In this document: piece after piece, positions 47,230 to 57,884 of the stretch
How positions within the stretch are numbered: the stretch's first letter is position 1
Layout of the letters: the number at the start of each line of letters is the position of its first letter
Assembly: GCA_015039365.1 (NCBI GenBank)
Contig: WION01000050.1
Location: forward strand, 1-64,000
DNA: 64,000 nucleotides
DNA from: Amanita rubescens
Lineage: Eukaryota; Basidiomycota; Agaricomycetes; Agaricales; Amanitaceae
Direction of reading: 5' to 3'
Notes under the pieces: generated by a model
Database searches by the model: none
What the model was told of the DNA's origin: nothing
Seen by the model: the letters and a program-made list of their open reading frames with translations, nothing else
Made by a program: the position numbers and the translations under genes

Positions 47230-48486
47230 CTAATCCACTTTCTTCACTTCCGCTGGGTCAGGCTTCCGTCTCTGAATCACCTCAATCCATTTCTTGGGGA
47301 ACCAACCTTCCCGACCGTCTCTCGTTCGTCCCTTATACCACTCTCCTTCTACTTCTAACCGTGGATCTACCTCCATACCTGTTTTGGGATCTAGCTTTCC
47401 CGTGATCGCCACGATTTCATTTTCTTTGAGCGACAGCTCGTTCGGGTTAGACGCTGTAAAAGGATACAACGCCCGTGCAAACGTGAGCGATGAAGGATCG
47501 AGCGGGGGTAGCTGCCCGGGCAGGGCGCCGCCGTTCGCAGCAGCTTCTGCCTGAGCACGTTGTTGCAACACTTTGATGAGTTTCGACATGGCGAAGGGTA
47601 TGCCGATTATAGCAAGGAGGAATATATACAACGGTTTTTTGCTCATTTTTGGTCGTTGTGGTGGTCCAGGTGGTCCTTGGACCGGCCGTCCGTTTATGAA
47701 GTCACGGAATTCGTGTTGCAGCCCGTTCGCGGTGGGAGCGCCAGTAAACGTCTGACGACCTGCGATAAGATCCCTGAGCCAACGGACAAGTCCGAAAAGA
47801 CCCAACACGCTGCCTAGCGCATTTCGTAATTGTCCGAACTGATCGACCACCCCGACCATGGCGAAGAACGACGAATGTGTAGCCATGAAAGTGGATTCGA
47901 GCATTTGAGCTACACCGCCAAATGTTTGCACGATGGAATGGAGAAGTTGGAACGTATTTTGGGTGGTTGCTTCGAGGGTTTGGGTAAGGCTAGGGACTGG
48001 ATTGCCGTACGCATCCATTTGCATATTCCCTACGGGCATACCGCCCATGCCCATACCCATACCATATCCGCCATAACCCATTCCACCATACGTTCCCATT
48101 CCGCCATATGTTCCCATTCCACCATACCCACCATACGTGCCCATTCCGTATGATCCCATCCCGCCGTACCCTCCATAAGTGCCGTAACCCCCCAAACGTG
48201 AATATGGCGAGGCACCATATGACGAGTAGGGCGCCGTCAAAGTTGTCAAAGCCGTGGATGTTGAAGGCGTTAAGAACGACGCAGGACGGTCAGGTACAGT
48301 TGGAAAACTCGATCCCGATGTTGGAAGAGTGTTAGAGGGGGATGCTGAGATAGGTAGTGACGTTGCGGTGCTGGTGGCCGCTGTTGTTGTAGTGGTTGCG
48401 GGTAATGATGAGCCAACTATTGACTGTGTCAGACCCGCGACATCTGTACCACCATTTCTTTCCCAAGGCTTCGGAGGTGAGACCAT
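47230..48486 (-). CDS. pex13: Peroxin-13, peroxisomal docking-complex protein
   Basis: Peroxisomal membrane protein that docks the import receptor PEX5 together with PEX14 and PEX17. Single exon, 418 aa. The ATG at 48486 gives MVSPPKPWERNGG, the typical Pex13 start. A Ser/Thr-rich stretch is followed by a Gly/Tyr/Met repeat region (YGGYGGMGSYGMGTYGGYGG and related, residues about 110-160), then the conserved membrane region THSSFFAMVGVVDQFGQLRN and KMSKKPLYIFLLAIIGIPF. The C-terminal SH3 domain (about 325-400) has ALYPFTASNPNELSLKENEI and GEWYKGRTRDGREGWFPKKW. YG-rich tracts in PEX13 are known to form the selective meshwork of the import pore in other fungi. The same role here is inferred. 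Confidence 0.95.
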   Translation of the reverse strand: MVSPPKPWERNGGTDVAGLTQSIVGSSLPATTTTTAATSTATSLPISASPSNTLPTSGSSFPTVPDRPASFLTPSTSTALTTLTAPYSSYGASPYSRLGGYGTYGGYGGMGSYGMGTYGGYGGMGTYGGMGTYGGMGYGGYGMGMGMGGMPVGNMQMDAYGNPVPSLTQTLEATTQNTFQLLHSIVQTFGGVAQMLESTFMATHSSFFAMVGVVDQFGQLRNALGSVLGLFGLVRWLRDLIAGRQTFTGAPTANGLQHEFRDFINGRPVQGPPGPPQRPKMSKKPLYIFLLAIIGIPFAMSKLIKVLQQRAQAEAAANGGALPGQLPPLDPSSLTFARALYPFTASNPNELSLKENEIVAITGKLDPKTGMEVDPRLEVEGEWYKGRTRDGREGWFPKKWIEVIQRRKPDPAEVKKVD

Positions 48487-48738
48487 CGCTGGTGACTGGT
48501 CGTCGTGCCTGGTAAGCTGACAAAGAAGGATTACCCTGTCAGTGTCACACATGTCACAGTCCCGGTTACAAAGTTGACCGGTTTCCGCCGTACTAACACT
48601 TCTCCTAATAATTGCCGAGAGCGGCACTGGTGCCGCAAATCCCGCTACGTTTTTAACAAAAGTTGCTTGCAGACCAAAACTTTATTTTACATAGAGAATA
48701 CTAGAAACAAATGCAATTTCATCAATACTTTTCTTCGG

Positions 48739-49062
48739 TCATGTACACATCGTCTCTTGTGACTCCTTTTCCTCTTGCAGTTTTTCTTTTCCTTTCCCTT
48801 TACGCATTGCGATATGTTTAGCAACGGCGTGTTTGGCAAGAGCGTGTTGGGCAGCGGCATGCGTGGAAGATGAGGTTTGCTCAGGTCCGAGACCTGCGTC
48901 TTGCGACTATCACGCCGTTCACTAGCTCACAGATCATTTTTAACTTCATCGCTTTTTCTCGTCCAACGCCACCATTGTTGTATTCACCGCGTTCGGTCAA
49001 CCCAAAGAAAACAGAGAGGATGACAGCGAGCGGAACGAAAAAGACGAGCGTCAACCAGTCGA
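48739..49062 (-). pseudogene. 3' exons of an unknown membrane protein fused to the Lon remnant
   Basis: Directly after the Lon motif YLDWLTL the frame continues with an unrelated segment: VFFVPLAVILSVFFGLTERG, a membrane helix, then EYNNGGVGREKAMKLKMI. A well-formed intron (GTGAGC ... GACGCAG) joins it to CLGPEQTSSSTHAAAQHALA and KHAVAKHIAMRKGKGKEKL, stopping at 48739. The clean splice and Ala/Lys-rich ending look like the true tail of another gene whose 5' part is missing here. No start codon or promoter of its own is visible. Confidence 0.5.
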
Positions 49063-50295
49063 GGTAGTCACATTGGCTTCACTCGCGGCGGGTTCGAGGC
49101 TGGCTAGTTTGGCGATTTCTTCGTCGAGTAATTTGCGAACGGCTGGGATTATTGAGTGCTGCAGCGCGTTCTGTAAATTTTTTGATTAGTTTGTCTTTTC
49201 CGTCGCTCTCCATGCCGAGTTCTGTCTTGATCCCTTTGAGTTACTCCATGAGGTAATACTCGCGTTGTCTCTTTGCGATCTTGCTATCAATATCCCTGCT
49301 GAGCGTTGATAAGCTCTTTTTTGAGGACGAGAAGAGCTTTTCGGAGACGATCCTCAACTATGAGGGATTCAAGTACATCCCGTAACTCCTGGACTTCGCC
49401 TGTAGAGACTGCGGCGACGAAATCAGCCTGCTTGTCGGGCTCGTCGAAAACGTTTGACCCGACCTGATTGATGAAAAAGTTGGTAATCTAGTCACGGAAT
49501 AATGGGTTCAACTGGGCGATGACCTTGAAAACTGACACAATTTCTGACATGAAGGCGTGAATGTACTGGTCATCTTTGTTGTACGGTTGAGTGACTAGAT
49601 TCTTGACGCTGACGATGGAGATGGTGTGATTGTACAAGAAGGACGTCTGAACGGGACCTGCATAAGCGCGAGTAAGATGATGACCTGAGTAATGATTTTT
49701 GTTGAACATACCGGGAGAGAATTTCCAACTTTTGACTTTCCGGGGAAGGTGAGGCGGGCGGTGTTGGCAGCTGGGATTTTCCATCTAACGTCTTTGACTA
49801 TGGCTCAGTCTGGACATCTGCCATACTCGACGGTCCACCTGACTGCACGAGGTCCGTAATCCTGATCCTTCTGTGGGGGTATAAAACTGTCGTCAAGCCC
49901 TCTTCCTGTTTTTCACCCGGTGCACCATTCGGGTCACGCGAGGACGGGGCGGTGAAGACACTGGTGCTTTGTGCAAACTGGTGAACCTGATTGATGTCCG
50001 TTATAACGTCCACGTCCGTGTTTTCATCCTTGAGAAGGAAAGCGCCGAGATACGGTTGGCCGCGTTTCATCATCTCTTTGATGGCGACGACGACGGCGGG
50101 GTTGCGTACGACGACTGCTTTATAAAAGCCCGAAAATAGTGGGCGACGGGCAATTGGAAGTGCGAGGACTTGTGGATAAACTTCTGGGACAGAGTTTCTG
50201 GCTATGAAACCTGATGGAGGACTAGAGGAAGATGGAGGTAGCGCAGCGGGAGGTGGTTGAGAATAGGATGGAGGTTCAGTTGGAGTCACCGAAGG
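49050..50295 (-). pseudogene. Mitochondrial Lon protease (PIM1-type) pseudogene, truncated
   Basis: Remains of the ATP-dependent mitochondrial matrix protease. The N-terminal substrate-binding domain is readable ([40 protein letters not shown]), as are VKNLVTQPYNKDDQYIHAFM and FVAAVSTGEVQELRDVLESL. It is broken by an in-frame TAG at 49488-49490, where the family has Gln after FRD. A deletion with frameshift follows KKELINAQ, and a TAA at 49241-49243 replaces the Gln of LMEQLKG. Sequence similarity ends at YLDWLTL near 49055, so the AAA+ ATPase and the Ser-Lys protease domain are absent. The fungus must have a functional copy elsewhere. This is a decayed duplicate. Confidence 0.88.
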
Positions 50296-52636
50296 GGAAT
50301 CCTTGTGCTCGTCAGTTTAATTGTTTTTCATGAATAATCGTGTATCTGGAACGTACACGACAACAACGCCATCATGTCGGAGTTTCCCGTACAACGTGTT
50401 GATTTTTGCCGCAACAGCATTTCGGAATGCAACATGATGAGTCACAGCCATTTCGTGTATCGGCGCCAGTGGCAGTCCCTCTTTTGAAAAAGAAAAAGGG
50501 GCCAACGTGTCGGAAGTTCGACAGTTGACTTATTTCAATCCTGACGTATTCCGCTATTCTGTCCTCCTTTTTTTTATTCCAGGTGGTTCCGCGAGGTGTC
50601 CCGTTATCCGCTACATCCTTTCGATTGGGCGGAATGATCGATCGCACCCCGCAAAGCAAGTGGGTGACGTGACGGTAACGAATCTCACGTGACCTCGATC
50701 ACTGGCTGGTTGGCTGATCTAGAACCCACTACTTACGTAGCGGGAATTCGATGCACAATCCTTGAGAAAACGAAGTGCATGACATGGGGAAACGAAGAAT
50801 AATTTTAGATCTATGAACCCAGGATAACAATAAGAGGAGCAAACGAAGCAATCTTAATCATAACAAGGAGAGTGTAGAGCTGTAACAGAACCACTGGTGA
50901 TCTCGGAGTACCACCACTCAACAGGAATGGGGCACATCAGTGCCTTGCCAATCAATCTACGGCGTGCTGCTGACAGTGGCGTAGCATAAGTCACCATTGG
51001 ACCCGACACATGGCGATCTGTGGCATAGCATTGGTCGACGGCGCCGACACGACGGTATCAAGGTTGAACATTGAAACATTGAATCGGCTCAGGGCAGGCA
51101 CGCGCGATAATAGTGCGTATCAATCTCAAGCGTGAGATAGCAACTTCAGGGAAACTATCGTGCAGTCCTGACTTTGATACCAGCAGTATCAAATTATTGA
51201 TTGGAGGTACTTATCAAGGTTTCCGGGACAAGAGAAATGCTTGGAACGATATGAAAGAACACAACCAATTTGACGAATGCACATGAAGCCACGCGATTAG
51301 AGCGCCGGTACGCCAGAGGCCCACGTGAGGAACGTCATAGGTGGAATATAGCCAATCTCTAGGCTTCGCCGCGGCAAGTAGCGGGATCTCACTGATTCCC
51401 CCGAAGGAAGACCAGCACAAGGGATAGTATATCGTGGACACACAGCAAGCTCTATTAGGGTGGGAAACCAATTGCGACAGTCCGGTTCGAACGGGCCGGA
51501 CGAATAGGTCTTTCCAGAGAGAAAAAGTACAAGGGAGATGTCTTGACATCTCATGAAACGTCCAGAAAACCTTCAATGATTGAGTTGCGATTGGAACGCT
51601 GGCCCAGTAAGTACTATTGCGAGTCTAGTCGGTTTTGGAAGCATGAGCTCATGGGTTGGCGTGCGAAACCGGATCATCCTGTCACGGGAGGGTGGAAGTT
51701 AACGGAGAGCAATGGATAAAAGACTTTGGGCGGGTCCCGCGAGTCACACCATGTGTCAAACTTAGGGACCAACACGAATTCTGGCAGCTGACAGTTTCTA
51801 GTGAAAACGTGTCAAGATTTAGTGTAATCGCGGTACAGATTAACGCACTTATCTGGTACCATCAACGCCTCAAAGCCTTCAGAATACTCCGTTATCTTGA
51901 ACGCACTGAAGCTCCACGAGCAACGCAGAGATAACTGATCGGCGTTGCACAGAGATAAGATTCTTCTGATCAACTTGTAAAGTTGTACCACGCTTGTAAC
52001 CCCTCGAAACACGTCGTTTTGATACACTCACACGGGTGTTGGAAATGCTATCGAACGCGATGGTGGGTCCAAGTCGACATTGGTTTAGCGTGTAGGGAAC
52101 GGGTCTAAAACAACTGGGGACGTTCATTCAGATAACCATCAATAGGATAGCTTGGAAGAATGTGGTTCACGCGAATCGACTCCACGATCATAGAAACTCC
52201 GTCTCGGAATGACATGCGCTAGCATCAAACCGCGGGGACGAAGCATTGAATACACATGTGCTAAAGCCTAAATGCTCAAAAGTCGCAATGTCATGATGTT
52301 TGATACTCGTACTGTCACCGGTAACCAGTTTATTCGATTGAATTGGTTGAATTGTCAGAAGCCATCCGATGATAACATGGATCCATACATTACACGTCGT
52401 TGTCACATTGATTTATTTTGTTTCAGATTCTTCACAAGGGAGTTTGAAAAAAGGGCGGAAAAGAGTTTCGAAATGGTCGAAAGTTCGTCGTGTGCAATCA
52501 GAAAAATAAACAAGTGAAAACACACTGAAGGCGGCCGTTATTAAAGTTGCAAATACGATATGACAATGGGGAAAGACAGCGCAGCAGCGATGCGTAATTT
52601 CCGTAGCATGCGCTACGGTTGAGCGCCCATGATGAA
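50296..52636. other. Intergenic, nothing recognised
   Basis: Over 2 kb without a recognisable gene. Open frames such as 51214-51576 (minus) and 51656-51934 (plus) have no family resemblance. Part may derive from the duplication that brought the Lon fragment. Confidence 0.45.
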
Positions 52637-54998
52637 TCATCGTGGGGCGATGCTCATTAAGCTTCCAACAAACGTTAAAATCTGACAAGCGCGGGCATCA
52701 GTTTTGAATACAACAAGCTAAACATAACTGAAACTTACGAGACGTGGTCGCACATCCACAATATCCTCTGGTACCAAGAATATCAGAGCATTCATCTTTC
52801 TTGCAATTGAAATAGCGAGCTTGGCTATGTGCTCCATCAGCGCCCATCCTCATTTCTTTGACGTTCGGCGCCAACTCACCATTCTGCCTGCGATCCTCAT
52901 ATTCTCCATGCTCTGAGACACCCAAGACCAAAGAAGGATCCACAATCCCAGGCTGAATCGCGTCTAGCAAATCCAAGAGGAACAACCCCGTAGTGATCGA
53001 AGGGTCCTTGAATGAGCGTATCGTCTTAACACCGGGTTTCGCCTTCTGAGCCGTCGCGTTTGCCCATTTGAGAATCTCGGTATCGGTGACCGGGCGACCC
53101 GACTTGGACAACGTCGACAAGGTCTTGACAATACTGATTCTCATCAGTTGCCAAACAAGTCCAAGCACGAGCGTCTTTTTCTTGTCGACAATGTCCGCTC
53201 CTTGAATGCCGACCATGTGCATACCGTTCTGTTTGGCGAGGTCGATCGCATAATTGGTGTTCTCGATACACTTAAATCGAGAAAGCGTAGGCTGGTTGGG
53301 TGTGACGCCAATATCGACGTCTTCGTCCCCTTCTCCGCTATAGGAAATGGGTTGAACACCACCTTCTTTTGGCTTCGAGACGCGGCGCCATACAACGCTG
53401 CCAGGAAGAACCCTGTCAAATGCTTGCAAGATAACCAAGCCATCCGTAAGGTTCTCAAACAGGTTAAACACGCCAGGTTCGACATCCAGCGAGTTGAGCC
53501 ATAGGGTAAAGACGCGCGCTTCACGTTCGCCTTCCGCGTCAAAGTCTTCAACGGCACCGTAATCCTTAGCTTCTTGCTCGTCAAGGGGTTCTAGGCCAGG
53601 GTGCGTATTGAAAAGGTTGGCGACAAAGGCAAGGTTCAAGCGCGGATTGCCAGACAGGAGAGACGACGCAGTTAGATACTTGCGACAACCAATGTTAGCC
53701 GCGTTTTGAAGCACCTGTACCCGGAAATCAGCGACGCGTAAAACAACATGCCAAATTTTCACGCACCTGCTCTGCCCTTGTGCGTAGATCCTTGGTCTGC
53801 AATGGTGCTACGGAACATTGGTCTGGTTTCAATTGATGCAAAAGGACCGTATAATTCTCTCCGTCAGAAACATCACGGCTGAAGTTGTTGACTCTACGCG
53901 AATGAATCCTGTCAGATTTACGAACATGACATCGCCGTGACATACCGTCGCTTCCACCCGGCAGCTTTCAAGTGATAATTGAACCATCTGAGCAGAATTT
54001 GATCTGGCGTAAGCCTCAGCAAATCATCTATTGTCTCTCCCTCTTCGCACAGCCTATAAAGCTCAGGGTGAAGCTTGATATCAACCTGAGCCAGCAACCC
54101 TCTCCTGATAACTTGCCATATCAGCCCGAGTATAAGGTGCTCCCTTCCGTCAGAAATATCGGACGAGCCAATATTGACAACGGAACATCCGATAGCCTTC
54201 GCGGACGTAATGACAATGTTGTTATTTTCCGTAATCTGGAATGCATTAAGCGGTTTCCGAGGTTGAGGCTTGTTCAGAACACGCATATCGATGGTATCGG
54301 GGACGGAATCATTAATGAGTTTACACAGGATCAGCCCATCCTTGCATTCATCGAACAATTGCATTGTATTAGTGGGAATAGGGAACCGACTCGCAAGATC
54401 GGGGTCGTTCTCGATGACCTAGATTTGAAACACACAAGTCAAGGCTGAGAACCCAAAAACTTTTGAGACATGACATACCCCATTGATGTGATTCGTAAAC
54501 TCGCGACGCTCATCCTCATTGATTGTATGGCTTACGTTCGCATTTGATCCTTGAACCATCACCTTTCCCGCTTTTTTCGTAATCGTTTTCTCTTGCGACT
54601 TGAGTTTCACATTGAGCTAGGTACACCGATACATCCCGAATGGAACGCGGAAAAGTTCAAATGTCAGCGCTCGAGACGATATCGCACTAGTCGAAGATCG
54701 TACCTCAACCCAATCTTCCAATTCGACCTTCCCGCTTGCATCAACACTAACGTGCTTCAAGGTTTCACGGGCTACATCATAGGATTCCCCTTGGGATTGC
54801 AAGACTTGCAGGACTGAAGACTTGTCAACCCGCCCAGGGCTGTCGGTACTTATGGCGCTAAGATGATAATTCCGTAAAAATTGAATTCTGATGAAACGTC
54901 AAGACGGGAGTTTCTACTTACTTGAAGCGGTTGATCAGATCAAGCATTTCATCGCGGGTTACTTGTGGATATTTCCTCTGAAGTCGCAGAGCTTCCAT
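52637..54998 (-). CDS. sac6: Fimbrin/plastin, actin-bundling protein
   Basis: Calponin-homology actin cross-linker of patches and rings. The start at 54998 gives MEALRLQRKYPQVTRDEMLD, an N-terminal EF-hand-like region (LINRF, then VDASGKVELEDWVE). Downstream exons contain NVSHTINEDERREFTNHING, DGLILCKLINDSVPDTIDMR and QITENNNIVITSAKAIGCSV with LILGLIWQVIRRGLLAQVDI (first actin-binding domain). They continue with ILLRWFNYHLKAAGW, VNNFSRDVSDGENYTVLLHQ and ARVFTLWLNSLDVEPGVFNL (second domain), then ENTNYAIDLAKQNGMHMVGI. The C-terminal exons give KLAISIARKMNALIFLVPED, IVDVRPRL and ILTFVGSLMSIAPR, stopping at 52637. All four CH domains appear present, with no lesion. Confidence 0.94.
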
Positions 54999-55739
54999 GG
55001 CGGCGCAGAGAGCAGATGGGGGAGAGAAAGAGTCTAGGACAAGTTCGGAATGCCCCGATCGGCGGTGATGCCATATATATGTCACTGTGGCAGTGCACAA
55101 TTATAATACCAATCCGTAGTCCGCAGACCGCAGTTCACTGCGCTTAACACAACTCGACTTTAGACAATAATTTTGTTAATTTCTTTACAATCTATATCAA
55201 CGTTATGAATAATGTATACATTTTGTTCGGCAAAAACTTCAATACATCTATAAGGTATAGTACAGCAAACGAGCAGCGGCAGCGAGAAGCGATGAGAGTA
55301 CAGAGAGCGCGAAGGTTCCACTTGGGTCCAGAGAAAAAAGGGGATGAATGAAAATCCATAACGAGCGTGAGTGAGATTGCCAGGAGTACAGTAATGACCG
55401 TGGGTTGTGACATTGAACGAGCGTGAGCATCAAGAATAAAACGAGTAAATAAACTTTATGTTTCCATTGACATTGCATCGCCTGCGCAGAATAATAATTT
55501 CCCTTACAGCCAGGATATTAGCCGAGCGTGTTGGAACAGGAACAAGGCAGGAATCTGTGAGCCGCGATTTTACTTCGAGAACGGTAGATATGAATAGGAT
55601 TGCTGGGCCCCAGTAGGTTGGAGTGCCGAGGATAAGTTATTAGCATTAGACGTGGGTAGTGATTTGCTGATTGTTGGACCATCCACGTGCACCGGAAAGG
55701 TCATGCGTAGGCAAAGATTATAAGGCGGAGGTTGGGCTA
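54999..55739. other. Intergenic
   Basis: No gene seen. It contains the fimbrin promoter and the 3' flank of the next minus-strand gene. Confidence 0.5.
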
Positions 55740-57884
55740 TTAATCTTCTGTGGTCCAAGATAGGTTGACGCTGCCAGCACCTTTAATGTGCACTCGTGCA
55801 TGCAGACGACATACCTGAGAATAGACTTAGTTCCTACACGTAGTTATCAAGCCATATCACTTACCGTACGAGCGACGTTTACGTCTTTGAAGTCTGCAAC
55901 AATCATACCATTATCTTTACGATCGACTGTCACCTCGCCGAAGCCCTGGGGTGAAAAGTTAGTCGATATATACCATAAGTGACGTGAACTCACTTCGCAC
56001 CAACAGCTGATAGCCTCATACTTCTTATAATTGCCTTGCTCAACACCGCTGATCAGTAACTTGCGCTTCGGCTTTGTTGCCTTATTCCCACTCTTGCCCA
56101 AAATCAGGCTGAGCGCGGAGCCGTTGTTTTTCGACATCATCCTTTCCCTGAAAGTACGAGGCACCGATCCTGATGGTTTTTCCTCTTTCGGAGAATTTTC
56201 CCGTCTGCTGTCCTCGTGTAAAGCTTCCGCAGGGGTAAGGCCGATCTTAGAAACGAGACCCTTTAGGCCGTGTGCCTTGAGGTTTGCAATGGAAATCGAG
56301 TGTTCCGACGGAGTTGCAGAGGAGTCGGAACCCCCATGCGCTACTGATGTGCTAGCTCCTGGCCAGGTGAGGCTAGATGAAGAGGTGCGTCTGGTTAAAG
56401 AGATGGGAGATTCGCTGGGCGAAGCAGTTTTTCCTGCTGGCGATTTCTCATCAGAGTACCTGCGCCCAGAACTCGGATAATCGATAGAATCATCCTCGTT
56501 TTCGCCCGGGGTCGCTGGTGAATAACCGGTGCTAATGCTGATACTGGTTGTCGACTGAGCTGTTGAGGGAGTTGGAGGTACGCTTTCCCATGAAGCATGA
56601 GCGAGGGGCAGCGGATCTCGCGAAGATACACTCGAACGCCCAGCCACCGATTCCAGAACGTCAGAGTGAGACCTTTGACGGCGGATAGGGTTCTCCTCAT
56701 CTACCGGGAAGGAAAGAACATGTTTATCACCGTTGAACGATGGTCCGTTCGAGCTGAAGCGCGAAATGAAAGACTTGATCTTCTCTCCCTTACTCTTCAG
56801 GGGCTTCGATGGGCCACTTCGCTTGCTACGCAGATCCTCCACGGACGACGATAGAGACCATTTCGAGGCTGGAGGCACGGCTTTGGAACCGCTTGGCAGG
56901 TGATGGTAGGGCGAGAAGAGGGGATGCATTTCTTTGCCGTAATAGGACGCATCATCATCAAATTCGTCAAGATCATGGAGGGAGAAAGAGGTTCTCGGGG
57001 AGTGAGAACCACTAGCAATCTGTGCCTGTGCCGCCACGGATGAAGCATAATTTTCGGTAACCCCATCTCTCGAGGATTCGACTTCGGCCGGAACAACCCG
57101 ATTTGGCTCCTTGGGACTAGAGTTATTTGAAGGTCCCTTAGCTCGTAGTTCATCCTCGTCCGCCAGACCAGATGCAATTACCAGCGCGTTGAGCTTCTGG
57201 CGCTCCAAGTCTAGGCTCGCATTCTTCGGAGGTACTGGTGCAGCTGGAGTAGGCGTGTTTTCCTCCTTAGTTGGAGATAGTGGTGATTTGGCTGCTGGTT
57301 GCGGTACGGGAGCAATAGCAGGACGGCGAGGTACGACGACGTGGTGGGAACGAGCGCGCGGTAGGACAAAAGGTTGAGGCGGAGGAAGTCCAGATGGAAC
57401 AGAGCTACGAATCAAAGGAAGAGAGGGTTGACGCGGAAGCGCATGTCGGGATCGAAGGAGCGAAAAATGAGCAAAGTAACGGTTCTGGTTCTGTAGTGGT
57501 CGGTTTCGCGTTAAGGATGGTAGCAAGATTTCCTGTTCTGTGTTCTCTAGCACTACAGGTGGTATCCGCGCGTCTGGAAGTGAAGCCAAAGATGGCTATA
57601 TGCGACGCGTCGCGTGAGTATAGTGCATATATGCGCGTTAAGCGTCTTACTTTATCTCTGTTATCGGGTAAGGCACCCTCTGGTAGGCGTCTGACATAGG
57701 TTGGTGAAGGCTGGTGTAAAGGATCGGGTGATGCGTTTTCTTGTAAAGTAAACCCCAGCAATGGTGAATCGGCGCGTGTGGAGGGTGGACGTTGCTGGAG
57801 GACAAAATCTGTGGGAGGAATAGTGGATATCCACGTGTGTATTCTAAGATTGCGAGAGTCGCCGAGGGCGGGCTCAAGGGACAT
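55740..57884 (-). CDS. Long disordered protein with a C-terminal RRM-like domain
   Basis: Function unknown. The ATG at 57884 (MSLEPALGDSRNLRIHTWIS) opens exon 1, which is joined in frame by a GTAAGA...TATAG intron to PSLASLPDARIPPVVLENTE. A large exon is dominated by Ser, Pro and charged residues (disordered), with Lys-rich patches such as KPLKSKGEKIKSFISRFSSN. Only the C-terminus looks folded: KRKLLISGVEQGNYKKYEAI, WCE joined across an intron to GFGEVTVDRKDNGMIVADFK and DVNVARTV. The last exon gives VCRLHARVHIKGAGSVNLSW and TTED, stopping at 55740. The beta-alpha-beta pattern with a Glu-Val ... Val-Asp-Phe strand fits a divergent RRM, suggesting an RNA-binding adaptor. That is inference from pattern only. 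Confidence 0.72.
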
